A stretch of DNA of 25,908 bases. Source: JBIKWM01 sp044356305. Its GTDB lineage: Bacteria; Bacteroidota; Bacteroidia; UBA10329. The DNA lies in assembly GCA_044356305.1 (NCBI GenBank), contig JBIKWM010000042.1, positions 1-25,908 on the forward strand, in the 5' to 3' direction. Made by a program: the position numbers and the translations under genes. The notes below the pieces were generated by a model. That model saw only the letters and a list, made by a program, of their open reading frames with translations, was not told the origin of the DNA and did not search any database. Shown piece by piece: positions 1 to 7,050 of this stretch (the first letter of the stretch is position 1; the number at the start of each line of letters is the position of its first letter).

Positions 1-126
1 TCGGTCTCGCCACGAGAATCCTCTCAAAATTGGCCGCAATGACCATGATTCAACTTGATAATGCACTGAGCGGAAGACCATTAGGCCAAATCAAAAATGT
101 TCGCTTCGCCCAATAGCACAACGGGT
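1..126 (+). mobile_element. Right end of an IS982-like insertion sequence (partial)
   Basis: These bases are the exact reverse complement of 25783-25908, and identity stops at base 126 (acgggt then gtcg here, acgggt then tttc at the other end). The segment holds the last 37 codons of a transposase and ends in ACCCGTTGTGCTATTGGGCG when read inward, which fits the ACCC-type terminal repeats of the IS982 family. The rest of the element lies outside the window to the left. It has inserted into the AbiEii-like toxin gene. The family call rests on the 37-residue tail and the terminal repeat only, so IS982 is likely but not proven. Confidence 0.8.
3..116 (+). CDS. IS982-like transposase, C-terminal 37 residues (partial)
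   Basis: An open frame enters from the left edge and reads GLATRILSKLAAMTMIQL, then DNALSGRPLGQIKNVRFAQ and a TAG stop at 114-116. The pattern R-I-L-x-K-x-A-A-x-T-x-x-Q followed by R-P-L-G-x-I-K is what I recall at the C terminus of IS982-family DDE transposases. No catalytic residue is inside the window. The same tail is encoded in mirror image at the right end. The stop lies 10 bases before the element boundary, as expected for a compact IS. Confidence 0.7.
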   Translation, partial: GLATRILSKLAAMTMIQLDNALSGRPLGQIKNVRFAQ

Positions 127-531
127 GTCGTAGAAGTCTTTCTTCGCTCCCCGATTGGTCAGAGCGTTGAGCTTCATGGTGGCGATATCGCGCAGGTCGA
201 GCATACGGATGCCATCCACCTCTATGGTGTCGAAATTCGGGGCATACGGGTATCTGATCAGATCGACCTTTATGCCATTGACATGAAACTGAAGCATGAA
301 CTCGGTCTGTTCATTGAACTCGGGCCTCAAACGCTGTATGAGTTCATGTTCAATCCTTCTCCCGTCAAACTGGGAGAAACAGAACATGTCGATATCCACC
401 GAGTGCCGATGTCCTAACTGAAGGGCCAGTGCGGTACCACCTACCAACTTGAACTCGCTCAGCGAATCAAAAGCCATAAGTTGCCTCAATAGGGCCAGAA
501 GTTCTGGTCTGACTGATTCTGTGCGTAGCAT
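91..531 (-). pseudogene. AbiEii-type nucleotidyltransferase toxin, 3' end cut off by an IS
   Basis: The first 135 codons encode a nucleotidyltransferase of the AbiEii/AbiGii toxin family. The GGTALAL motif lies at residues 31-37 and the S-V-D-I-D-M-F catalytic motif has its two Asp at residues 46 and 48. A K-L-N-A-L-x-N-R-G-x-K-K-D-F-Y-D block sits at the end. Known family members transfer nucleotides to RNA targets and act as toxins of type IV-like toxin-antitoxin systems. The IS boundary (126/127) falls exactly after codon 135; the next codons come from the IS and reach a stop at 91. By memory of related proteins, roughly 70 or more C-terminal residues are missing. The start lies 46 bases inside the preceding antitoxin-like gene, a usual arrangement. 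The nucleotidyltransferase core remains, but activity is doubtful. Confidence 0.82.
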
Positions 532-794
532 CTGAAGTCTGATTCCGGTATCTGAAGTAAGTTGGCGAAGAGGGCCAGTGTCCTCTTGTCCAGGGAGCGT
601 TCATCCAGTAGCGCATCGGCTATCGCTTTTGCCCCATAGAACCTGAATAGGGCGCGGATATCGGCCACATTGCCACGTTGGGCCACTCGGGCCACCACCA
701 TTTGCGCATGTCGTTGAGGGTCGATGGCATCGACATCAAATTCCCAGAATAGCTCTTTCCGGATGAATGATGGCCGTTCGGGCTGCATGGGCAT
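486..794 (-). CDS. DUF6922-like putative antitoxin of the AbiEii pair
   Basis: This 102-residue protein has a short conserved region (FWEFDVDAIDPQRHAQMVV, then RVAQRGNVADIRALFRFYG and LLDERSLDKRTLALFANLL). It matches what I recall as DUF6922, a small helical protein commonly encoded immediately upstream of AbiEii-like nucleotidyltransferases and presumed to be the antitoxin. No DNA-binding motif is obvious to me. The gene overlaps the toxin start by 46 bases and begins 22 bases after the CoA-ligase-like gene on the same strand, so it may be read through from that operon. ATG codons at 794 and 788 are both possible starts. It appears intact although its toxin partner is truncated. Confidence 0.7.
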   Translation of the reverse strand: MPMQPERPSFIRKELFWEFDVDAIDPQRHAQMVVARVAQRGNVADIRALFRFYGAKAIADALLDERSLDKRTLALFANLLQIPESDFRCYAQNQSDQNFWPY

Positions 795-816
795 GAAGGT
801 ACCGGTTTCCCTGCTG

Positions 817-2094
817 TCAGCGCCTGTCGATGAATATGTTGGGCTTCCTGCGGTTCTCGTTCAGTTTGAGGCGGTTCACGGCATCGTTGGTCATCAGTTC
901 TATGTCGGGCCGCACCCGCAGCTTGGCGGCCAGGTGGTCGCTCACCTTCTGGCGCAGGGCTGGGTCGGGCAGGGTGAGTCGCAGCAGCACGCGGTCGAGG
1001 CCGTACTCATCGCGCAGGGCCTCTACCACAAAGTTGCGCACCTCGGGCAGTGCGTTCAGCTCCTCGATGATGGCCGTGGGGTACACCGATGTGCCCTTAA
1101 GCTTGAGCAACTGCTGCTTGCGGCCCACCACAGGCCCCAGGCGCGGGGTGGTGCGCCCACAGGCACATGGGGCGGTGTAGAGGTGGCAGATGTCGCCCGT
1201 GCGGTAGCGCAGCAGGGGCATGCCCTCCACACCCAAGGGGGTCACCACAACTTCGCCCGCCTCGCCATCGCGCACCGGCTGTCCGTTGGCGTCAATCACT
1301 TCTAGGATGACAAGATCGGGCTGCACGTGCGCACCCGTGCCATGGCCACATTCGGTAAAGGCCGTGGCCATCTCGGTGCTGGCGTAGGTGGAATGAAGAC
1401 GCACATCCCATTGGGCCGTGATGCGCTGCGCCAGGTGGTTGGGGCTCAGGTCGGCATGGCGCACGGGCTCGCCTATGCAGATGATGCGCCTCACGGAGGT
1501 CGAATTGACATCGATGCCCATCTCCTTGCCGTGGGCTATGAGGCGGGGCACGAACGAGGGCACGGCAATGAGCACCGTGGGGCCGAAACGCAGGATGCTC
1601 TCCCATTGCAGCTCGAGGGCCCCGGGGCCGCTGCGGATGATGGTGGCGCCCAGCTCGCGCACCCCGAGGAAATAGGCTAGCCCGGCCATGAAACGCTTGT
1701 CGAGGGTGGTGAGGAGCTGGAACACATCGGCCTCGGTGCAGCCTGCTATGCGGTAAGACCCGGCCTCGTTGCGGGCCAGCCGCTGCAGGTCGGCCTCGGT
1801 GAGGTGGTAGGCCACCGGCTCGCCAAGGGTGCCGCTGGTGGTGGCAATGTCCACCACGGCCTGCGGTGGCACGGCCAGAAACTCGGCATTGTGAGCGGCC
1901 AGCTCGTCTTTGGTGGTGAAGGGCAGATCTTGCAGCGCAGCGACCGTACCCAGCGCCAGAGGCTGGGGCAACCGTTGACGGTAATAGGGCGAACGGTGAA
2001 GCAGCATCTCGAGGTGCTGGTTCAGCAGCTTGGTCTGTACCCGCAGGCGCAGTGCACCATCGGTCTCAAGGGTGGTCAGTCCTCCTTCAGGCAT
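817..2094 (-). CDS. Phenylacetate-CoA ligase-like (PaaK family) adenylate-forming enzyme
   Basis: This 425-residue protein belongs to the PaaK/coenzyme F390 synthetase branch of ANL enzymes. They activate a carboxylic acid, often aromatic, with ATP and usually pass it to CoA in the cytoplasm. Visible motifs are the nucleotide-binding loop TTSGTLGEP (residues 85-93), E-M-A-T-A near the A5 region, YRTGDI near residue 300, the C-A-C-G-R-T segment and the C-terminal hinge G-R-K-Q-Q-L-L-K-L-K-G with T-S-V-Y-P. Length is close to the usual 430. The ATG lies 19 bases inside the end of the upstream C45 gene, with a GGAGG in the overlap, so the two genes are probably translationally coupled. The substrate cannot be told from sequence. 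A true phenylacetate catabolic role is unlikely because no paaABCDE genes are nearby. Confidence 0.85.
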   Translation of the reverse strand: MPEGGLTTLETDGALRLRVQTKLLNQHLEMLLHRSPYYRQRLPQPLALGTVAALQDLPFTTKDELAAHNAEFLAVPPQAVVDIATTSGTLGEPVAYHLTEADLQRLARNEAGSYRIAGCTEADVFQLLTTLDKRFMAGLAYFLGVRELGATIIRSGPGALELQWESILRFGPTVLIAVPSFVPRLIAHGKEMGIDVNSTSVRRIICIGEPVRHADLSPNHLAQRITAQWDVRLHSTYASTEMATAFTECGHGTGAHVQPDLVILEVIDANGQPVRDGEAGEVVVTPLGVEGMPLLRYRTGDICHLYTAPCACGRTTPRLGPVVGRKQQLLKLKGTSVYPTAIIEELNALPEVRNFVVEALRDEYGLDRVLLRLTLPDPALRQKVSDHLAAKLRVRPDIELMTNDAVNRLKLNENRRKPNIFIDRR

Positions 2095-3749
2095 TCGTCT
2101 ATGCGTTGTCTTATGCTCTGTTCCTCGCTCAGCGAGGCAACAGACAGGGTCAGGCTCTTGCTGTAATGGGCCATGGCCGCTCGCCTGTCGCCTTTGGCGC
2201 GGTGCAGGTCGCCAAGGTACAGGTAGGTGAGATAGCTGTTGGGATTTGAGCGGATGAAGGCCGCCTCTTGGTCGGCATCCCAGTCAAGGTCCTGTCCCAA
2301 AAGTGTATACCCGATGATGCGCTGGCGCACCTCGCGGAAGTGGGCATAGCCGGCAAAGGCCACGCTCTCGGCAAAGGGGTCGCTGGGTATGGTCAATGAA
2401 TCAGCCGCAACCGGTCCGTTCACATCGGCCCTTCGGCCACCGAACACCCTGTTCAGGTCGTAGCACACCATGGGGCCCAACTGGTACGGCTGGGTGCTCA
2501 CCCACATCATTCTTTTTTCGGGTCTGAATATGACCGCGTGGTGAGCGATAAGTTGGTTGATGCTGCGCGGATTGCCCAGCCCGATGTCGGTGCCGTTCGC
2601 ATCGGTGCGGGTGCGGAGAATGAGTGCGGCCGATGCGGCACTGACCGGGCCGATGGAGTCGAGCAGGCCGTTCATGCGGGCAAAGCGGTAAGGGCTGTCG
2701 CTCATCCGCCCAAACTGGGCATTGGCGCTGTCGTTCGAGAATGCCTCCGATTGGAAATGATTGGCACACACCATCCTGTTCCCATCGGGCTGAAACACCC
2801 CAATACGTTCAGGAGATTTCTCAATGATCACAGCCCGGCCATCGGCAGCCGACCCTATGAGGATGCTCTCGGAGACGAAGGTCTCGCGCCTCTGTGCAAT
2901 GGCCACTGCCTCGCTGATGTTGCCGGCATACTGCAATATCTCGCGGGCCAGCATGGATATGGGGGTCTTCGACCCTGTGGGCACGCTCGACTTGGCCGCG
3001 TTGAGCGTCACGGTGAGCCCCATCTCGTTCATTCCGCTCACCACGCCCATGAATCCCGCCCAGGTGATGCTGGCAAAGGCATGTCCGCTGTCGGGCCGCA
3101 CAAACAGCACCATCTTGTCGCGGGCAAAGTCCTCACCCATGTAAAAATCGAAGTTGCGGCCAATGATGAGGCTGCTGTCGGCACTGGCGCTGCCCCATGC
3201 CGCAAACGAGGTGCAGCCCACGATGCTCAGATCCTGCAGGGCGTGGCCTATGTCGTGGGCCGCATGGTAGTTCATCACACGGGCATAGGGCGGGCCTATC
3301 CAGTCATTCTTTGGGTCAAAGGCGCGGCTCATGCCCCATATCTCGCGCTGGAACTCAAAAGGCACGTGGCGGTTGAGGTCGCGGTTGAACCACGCCACCC
3401 CGTACCGCAGGCTCCGCAACAGCAGAGTGCCGGGCACTAGCCTGCGGATCTGGGCCACAAAGTGCTCCTCCTGCTCGCGCACCTGGGCCATGGCCAGTTG
3501 ACCGAGTTCTAGCCCGCGCTGGTACGGTTCGCCTTCAATGTAGGCTTCCCATAGCCCCGAAGGATGCCGTTGGTACCAGCCATGGGCACTCTGCCGCACA
3601 TTGCCCGAGGGGTTCACGGCCACAGTGGCGGCATCGGCATCGAGCGCTGGAGGCTCAGGCACAGTGAGGCGAAACACGGCCTCGGCCCCGAGCCAGAGCA
3701 GCAGCGGCAGCAACAGTGCTATAGCCAATGTCCGCCACACCCATCGCAT
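2076..3749 (-). CDS. C45 family Ntn-hydrolase (acyl-CoA:6-APA acyltransferase-like), membrane-anchored
   Basis: This is a member of peptidase family C45, related to acyl-CoA:6-aminopenicillanic acid acyltransferase, whose catalytic Cys becomes the N-terminal nucleophile after self-cleavage. The probable nucleophile is Cys179 in S-I-V-G-C-T-S-F-A-A-W-G, followed by IIGRNFDFYMGEDFA, GFMGVVSGMNEMGLTVTLNA and a conserved M-V-C-A-N-H segment. I chose ATG 3749 because it opens directly on a hydrophobic anchor (residues 8-25) and a -7-like box TACCTTCG lies six bases upstream; a TTG at 3791 would only add 14 residues. The C-terminal 60 residues look like one or two TPR helices. The anchor implies membrane or periplasmic location, which fits a hydrolase better than use of cytosolic acyl-CoA. 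It overlaps the PaaK-like gene by 19 bases. Confidence 0.8.
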   Translation of the reverse strand: MRWVWRTLAIALLLPLLLWLGAEAVFRLTVPEPPALDADAATVAVNPSGNVRQSAHGWYQRHPSGLWEAYIEGEPYQRGLELGQLAMAQVREQEEHFVAQIRRLVPGTLLLRSLRYGVAWFNRDLNRHVPFEFQREIWGMSRAFDPKNDWIGPPYARVMNYHAAHDIGHALQDLSIVGCTSFAAWGSASADSSLIIGRNFDFYMGEDFARDKMVLFVRPDSGHAFASITWAGFMGVVSGMNEMGLTVTLNAAKSSVPTGSKTPISMLAREILQYAGNISEAVAIAQRRETFVSESILIGSAADGRAVIIEKSPERIGVFQPDGNRMVCANHFQSEAFSNDSANAQFGRMSDSPYRFARMNGLLDSIGPVSAASAALILRTRTDANGTDIGLGNPRSINQLIAHHAVIFRPEKRMMWVSTQPYQLGPMVCYDLNRVFGGRRADVNGPVAADSLTIPSDPFAESVAFAGYAHFREVRQRIIGYTLLGQDLDWDADQEAAFIRSNPNSYLTYLYLGDLHRAKGDRRAAMAHYSKSLTLSVASLSEEQSIRQRIDECLKED

Positions 3750-3755
3750 GGGGCG

Positions 3756-3763
3756 CGAAGGTA
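3756..3763 (-). promoter_or_regulatory. Possible -7 box TACCTTCG for the C45 gene
   Basis: TACCTTCG differs from the Bacteroidota -7 consensus TAnnTTTG at one base and ends six bases before the ATG at 3749. No TTTG-like -33 box was found at the proper distance. If used, the transcript would be leaderless or nearly so. The gene also sits 60 bases after the lipoprotein gene, so it could equally be read from upstream. Confidence 0.3.
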
Positions 3764-3809
3764 GCCGAGGGGTGCTCCAAGGCTCGGTCAACTCAAAAAT
3801 TGTGACCCG

Positions 3810-4280
3810 TTATCTGGGAATCAGGGAAGTCTGCCCACAGAGCAGTTTCCAACCGTCTGCGCGTCTGATCAAGGTGCCTGTCTCCACAAGATGGATGTCG
3901 GTCACATTTCCAGCGGTGTCGGTCATCTCAGCATGCAACCTGCCCGAATACGTGGCCGTCTGCGGTCCGGTGAGGTGTACGGCCACGGTGTCGAAACCTA
4001 TTTCAATATGCCGCCACTGATTTGCATTGCGCCTTATGGCCGAGGCCACGCTATCGAAACCTATGGCCGCGGTGTATCCTGGCGGCACCCAGAAAAATGC
4101 CTCTGAACTGTCAAGGTAAGCGAACTCGGCCATCAGACCATCTCTGCTCACCGCGGCATAGTAGTCATTCAAAGCCTTTTCGGCCCCTTCGGCTGTGTGA
4201 AGTTCCGCAGGCGGGCAATTGGCCCGTGGCGAGCATGCCAGGGTGCAGGCGATGATCAGGGGTATGAGTGCCTTTGCCAT
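3810..4280 (-). CDS. SnoaL/NTF2-like putative lipoprotein
   Basis: This 156-residue protein has a short N-terminal hydrophobic stretch with two possible lipidation cysteines (Cys12 after I-I-A and Cys16 after T-L-A), so it is probably a lipoprotein. The remainder fits the NTF2-like cone fold of SnoaL/DUF4440 proteins: an N-terminal helix (E-K-A-L-N-D-Y-Y-A-A-V), an aromatic-lined middle with FFWVPPGY, and a strand-rich C terminus ending in V-E-T-G-T-L-I-R-R-A-D-G-W-K-L. Family members are small enzymes or ligand-binding proteins and no specific activity can be assigned. The ATG is 23 bases after the KdsC-like stop, so it is likely in the same operon. Confidence 0.65.
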   Translation of the reverse strand: MAKALIPLIIACTLACSPRANCPPAELHTAEGAEKALNDYYAAVSRDGLMAEFAYLDSSEAFFWVPPGYTAAIGFDSVASAIRRNANQWRHIEIGFDTVAVHLTGPQTATYSGRLHAEMTDTAGNVTDIHLVETGTLIRRADGWKLLCGQTSLIPR

Positions 4281-4303
4281 CGCCAGCTGGTTTCCGTCTA
4301 TCC

Positions 4304-4774
4304 TTAATTCAAAATGTGTGCATCGATGAACTCCCGCACGCAGCCGGCCCCACCGTTTCGGGTCATGACGTGTGTCACCGCCTGCTTCACGGCTGCCACG
4401 GCATCAGCAGGACAGCCCGAAAGGCCCACCGCGCCTATGCAGGCCAGGTCGTTCACATCATCGCCCATATAGGCCACCTCATTCAGGGCCATATCCGATT
4501 CAGCACACCAGCGCTTGAGTATGTCGAGTTTATCGCCCTTTCCGGCATAAACGAGAGGCACATCCAATGTGGCGGCCCTGTCGCAGATGATGCCCGTATT
4601 GGTGCCCGAACTCAGGAAAGCCACCCGTATGCCCTGCTGCATGACCAGTTTAATGCCCATGCCGTCCTTGCTGTCAAATTTCTTGAACTGGTCGCCAGAC
4701 TCGGTGTAATACATGCCGCCATCGGTCATCACACCGTCCACATCGAGCACCAGCATTTTTATGGCCCGTGTCAT
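4304..4774 (-). CDS. kdsC: KdsC-like HAD phosphatase (3-deoxy-manno-octulosonate 8-phosphate phosphatase type)
   Basis: This is a cap-less class C0 HAD phosphatase of the KdsC/YrbI family, which removes the phosphate from Kdo-8-phosphate during lipopolysaccharide sugar synthesis; relatives act on other 2-keto-3-deoxy sugar acids. It shows LDVDGVMTDGG with the nucleophile and acid Asp, F-L-S-S-G-T as motif II, A-G-K-G-D-K with the motif III Lys, and YMGDDVNDL as motif IV. The ATG at 4774 is preferred; a TTG at 4807 would add 11 residues and overlap the DAHP synthase stop as TTGA. It follows the DAHP synthase directly, but no kdsA or kdsB is in the window, so its substrate could be a different ulosonate. 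Confidence 0.8.
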   Translation of the reverse strand: MTRAIKMLVLDVDGVMTDGGMYYTESGDQFKKFDSKDGMGIKLVMQQGIRVAFLSSGTNTGIICDRAATLDVPLVYAGKGDKLDILKRWCAESDMALNEVAYMGDDVNDLACIGAVGLSGCPADAVAAVKQAVTHVMTRNGGAGCVREFIDAHILN

Positions 4775-4803
4775 CTCTGTTGGATTTAGTTGGTATTGAA
4801 ATT

Positions 4804-5802
4804 TCAAACAATTTTCCGTCCCACGGCCGCGGCCACGGGGTGCAGGGTCCTTAGCAGTGCCCTGAAGGCATCGTGGTCAATCTGCTGGCTGGCATCGCTC
4901 TTCGCAGTGGCCGGTGTAGGGTGCACCTCTATAAGAAGTCCATCTACACCCATGGCGGTGCAGGCCCGCGAGAGGTCGGCCACACCGTAGGCATAACCTA
5001 TGGCGTGCGAAGGGTCGAGAATGATGGGCAGGTTGGTGTGTTCCTTGAGGTACGCCACCCCACACAGGTCGAGGGTGAATCGGGTCTTGGTCTCAAACGT
5101 TCGGATTCCGCGCTCGCACAGTATCACATCGGGGTTACCGCCCGAAAGGATGAACTCGGCCGCCTGCACAAACTCCTGTAGCGTGCTGCCGAACCCGCGC
5201 TTGAGCAGCACTGGTTTGCGGGCCTTGCCGCATTTGCGCAAAATGCCCTGATCGTACATGGCCTTGGCCCCGATCTGCACTATGTCGGCATGATCAATCA
5301 CCTCGTCCACCTGCGATGCATCGCGCACCTCTGTAATGATGCTCAGACCATGCTCCTGGCGCATCCTGCCCAGCAGCAGCAGACCTTCGAGGCCCATGCC
5401 CTGAAAGCTGTATGGCGATGTGCGCGGCTTGTAGCATCCGGCCCGCAAGGTGCCTATTCCCAACTCGTTGAGCAGTGCGGCACTCTGCCGTATCTGACTC
5501 TCGCTCTCTACAGAGCACGGTCCGGCTATAACTACCGTATTGCCGCTGCTGCCGCCGATCACCGTATTTCCGAAACGCACCGTGCGTGTCTGGTCGCGGT
5601 ATTTGCGCGAACTGAGCTGCATGTCGTCAGCAAACACATACACGGCCTCAGTTTCGGCCTCCAGTCCTTGGGGCAGTTCCTTCACCCCCGATCCGTTTAT
5701 CAGCACATGCCGTTCGCCATCATGTATCAGGAATGCCCGCGCCACTTGGGCAAGTTCCTCGGCCCGGACCCGGCCCACATCTTTTTTCAGGTCAATGATC
5801 AT
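4804..5802 (-). CDS. aroF: 3-deoxy-7-phosphoheptulonate (DAHP) synthase, type I beta
   Basis: It condenses phosphoenolpyruvate with erythrose 4-phosphate, the first step of the shikimate pathway. The 332-residue protein resembles the Thermotoga maritima enzyme (about 338). It has an N-terminal region of about 80 residues matching the ferredoxin-like regulatory domain, the metal-binding Cys in AGPCSVES (residues 93-100), G-C-Y-K-P-R-T-S-P-Y-S-F-Q-G, ILCERGIRTFE, DPSHAIGYAYG and LLIEVHPTPATAKSD. KPRTS rather than the ANRSS of KdsA supports DAHP over Kdo-8-phosphate synthesis. The ATG at 5802 has an AAAGGAA ribosome site and follows the RPE-CBS gene by 27 bases. The regulatory domain suggests feedback control by an aromatic product, though the effector cannot be read here. 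Confidence 0.9.
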   Translation of the reverse strand: MIIDLKKDVGRVRAEELAQVARAFLIHDGERHVLINGSGVKELPQGLEAETEAVYVFADDMQLSSRKYRDQTRTVRFGNTVIGGSSGNTVVIAGPCSVESESQIRQSAALLNELGIGTLRAGCYKPRTSPYSFQGMGLEGLLLLGRMRQEHGLSIITEVRDASQVDEVIDHADIVQIGAKAMYDQGILRKCGKARKPVLLKRGFGSTLQEFVQAAEFILSGGNPDVILCERGIRTFETKTRFTLDLCGVAYLKEHTNLPIILDPSHAIGYAYGVADLSRACTAMGVDGLLIEVHPTPATAKSDASQQIDHDAFRALLRTLHPVAAAVGRKIV

Positions 5803-5829
5803 CTCGTTCCTTTTGAATCTCAGGCCCGT

Positions 5830-6837
5830 TCAGGCCTCTCCTTTTATCAGGTCGTTAAATGTGAGGCATCCTACCAGCACACCTTTATCATCCGTTACAG
5901 GCAGGTAATTGATGGGAATGGGCTGCCTGCGGATATGGCTCAGCAGTTCCTTCACGGTGAGTTTTTCACTCACAGCTATCGGATTGCGGTTGATCAGATG
6001 TTCCGGGCTCAGCGCCCTCAGGTCGTTGATGTGGTTCAACATGCCACGCCTCAGGTCGGCATTGCTCGCCATGCCTGTCAGGGTTCCATGCCTATCAACG
6101 ATCAGGGTGAAACCGAGGCGCTTATCTTCAATGCTGCGAAGTATGCGCTCGGTGGTGATGTCTTCGGTCCGCAGGTGGGGGGTCTCGTCCATCGTGCGCA
6201 TGAAATCACGCACGCAGAAATGCGATTCGGTCATTCCGCTCTTCAACTTGAGCATTGCACCGCCCAGAGTGGCCTCCTTAAATAGGTATGAGCCGCTGAC
6301 CGCGCACCACACACCCATGTTGCGCAGGATAAAGGATACCTCGGCATTCACCCCGCCATCAACATGCAGTCTGCGGCCGGGGTAGAGACGCGCAAATTCG
6401 CGCACAGTGCGGAAACTGGTGGTCTGAAAAACCCCTCCGCTCACACCCGGGGTGGTGGCCATGATGAGCACAAAATCGCACTGATTTGCAAAAGGTGAAA
6501 AGGCAGCGGGCTCGGTGCCTTCAGAAAATGCCATGCCCAAGTGCCGGTGCCCTTGGGTGGGCAGCTCTGCATCAGAGGCCAGCGTCTCGTATTGGATGGT
6601 GAGGTAGTCGACAGGGGTATGGCGCAACAGATCGCCAAATAGCTGTGGGCGGGGGACTATGAGATGCAGGTCGATAGGCAACTCAGTGATACTGCGTACG
6701 GTGCGGATGTCCTCAAAGATCTTAGGCTCGCCATGGCAGTCTATGTGAAGCATATCTGCACCATGGGCCTCCAGATCGCGCACCGTGGCTACAAGGTTCT
6801 TGCGCTGGTCGGCATATACACTTGCAGATATCTTCAT
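5830..6837 (-). CDS. Ribulose-phosphate 3-epimerase-like barrel fused to a CBS-domain pair
   Basis: Residues 1-195 are an RPE-like TIM barrel: MKISASVYADQ, the metal pair HID at 31-33, LHLIV with His58, M-A-T-T-P-G-V-S-G-G, and HVDGGVNAE with Asp160. The metal ligands and both catalytic Asp of RPE are kept. The usual HxDxMDG plus following P-N loop is altered (Met to His35, Asp to Gly36, loop shortened). Residues about 222-335 are two CBS domains resembling those of arabinose-5-phosphate isomerase KdsD (LGFTLIVDRHGTLTGMAS, ADLRRGM, then NRNPIAV and YLPVTDDKGVLVGCLT). RPE is normally about 220 residues with no CBS. It heads an operon with DAHP synthase and a KdsC-like phosphatase. Start ATG 6837 is chosen over TTG 6852 because MKIS matches the family start. 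Substrate uncertain. Confidence 0.75.
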   Translation of the reverse strand: MKISASVYADQRKNLVATVRDLEAHGADMLHIDCHGEPKIFEDIRTVRSITELPIDLHLIVPRPQLFGDLLRHTPVDYLTIQYETLASDAELPTQGHRHLGMAFSEGTEPAAFSPFANQCDFVLIMATTPGVSGGVFQTTSFRTVREFARLYPGRRLHVDGGVNAEVSFILRNMGVWCAVSGSYLFKEATLGGAMLKLKSGMTESHFCVRDFMRTMDETPHLRTEDITTERILRSIEDKRLGFTLIVDRHGTLTGMASNADLRRGMLNHINDLRALSPEHLINRNPIAVSEKLTVKELLSHIRRQPIPINYLPVTDDKGVLVGCLTFNDLIKGEA

Positions 6838-6849
6838 TTGCGGCCTGCG

Positions 6850-6878
6850 CAAAGATAGGCCTGCGGTATGGGGTGCAA
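6850..6878 (-). promoter_or_regulatory. Bacteroidota-type promoter upstream of the RPE-CBS operon
   Basis: Read on the minus strand, TTG (6878-6876) is followed 18 bases later by TATCTTTG (6857-6850), a perfect TAnnTTTG -7 box. The ATG at 6837 begins 12 bases after the box, so the 5' leader would be only a few bases. Confidence 0.6.
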
Positions 6879-7036
6879 TTATTCACTGTCCCTCGCAGCC
6901 TTGCCATCCGGATTTTGCAGGAGCTATGTGATAGGCATTGACTCTCGGGCCCATCGTGTTCTCAATCATCATTTTGAACTTGAGAAGTTTTGGGCCGATG
7001 CTGCCTACGATGCAGGTCGATGACCGGCCGCCACGG

Positions 7037-7044
7037 TATTTTTG
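7037..7044 (+). promoter_or_regulatory. -7 box TATTTTTG of the uvrD/pcrA promoter
   Basis: TATTTTTG is a perfect match to TAnnTTTG and ends six bases before the ATG at 7051. I found no clear TTTG at -33. It implies a leaderless or near-leaderless helicase transcript. The divergent operon promoter lies about 170 bases away. Confidence 0.5.
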
Positions 7045-7050
7045 CACCAG

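Noticed and set aside
97..417. Plus-strand frame starting MFASPNSTTG at the left IS end
   Set aside because: The ATG is in the IS terminal repeat reading outward and the rest is antisense to the AbiEii gene. The same outward ATG opens the frame at the right end by chance.
4804..5802. Assignment as KdsA (Kdo-8-phosphate synthase), given the KdsC-like neighbour
   Set aside because: The substrate motif is KPRTS with an N-terminal ferredoxin-like domain, both marks of DAHP synthase; KdsA has ANRSS and no such domain.
5290..6285. Open frame of 331 codons on the plus strand across the DAHP synthase and RPE-CBS genes
   Set aside because: It spans two well-supported minus-strand genes and their junction and shows no domain.
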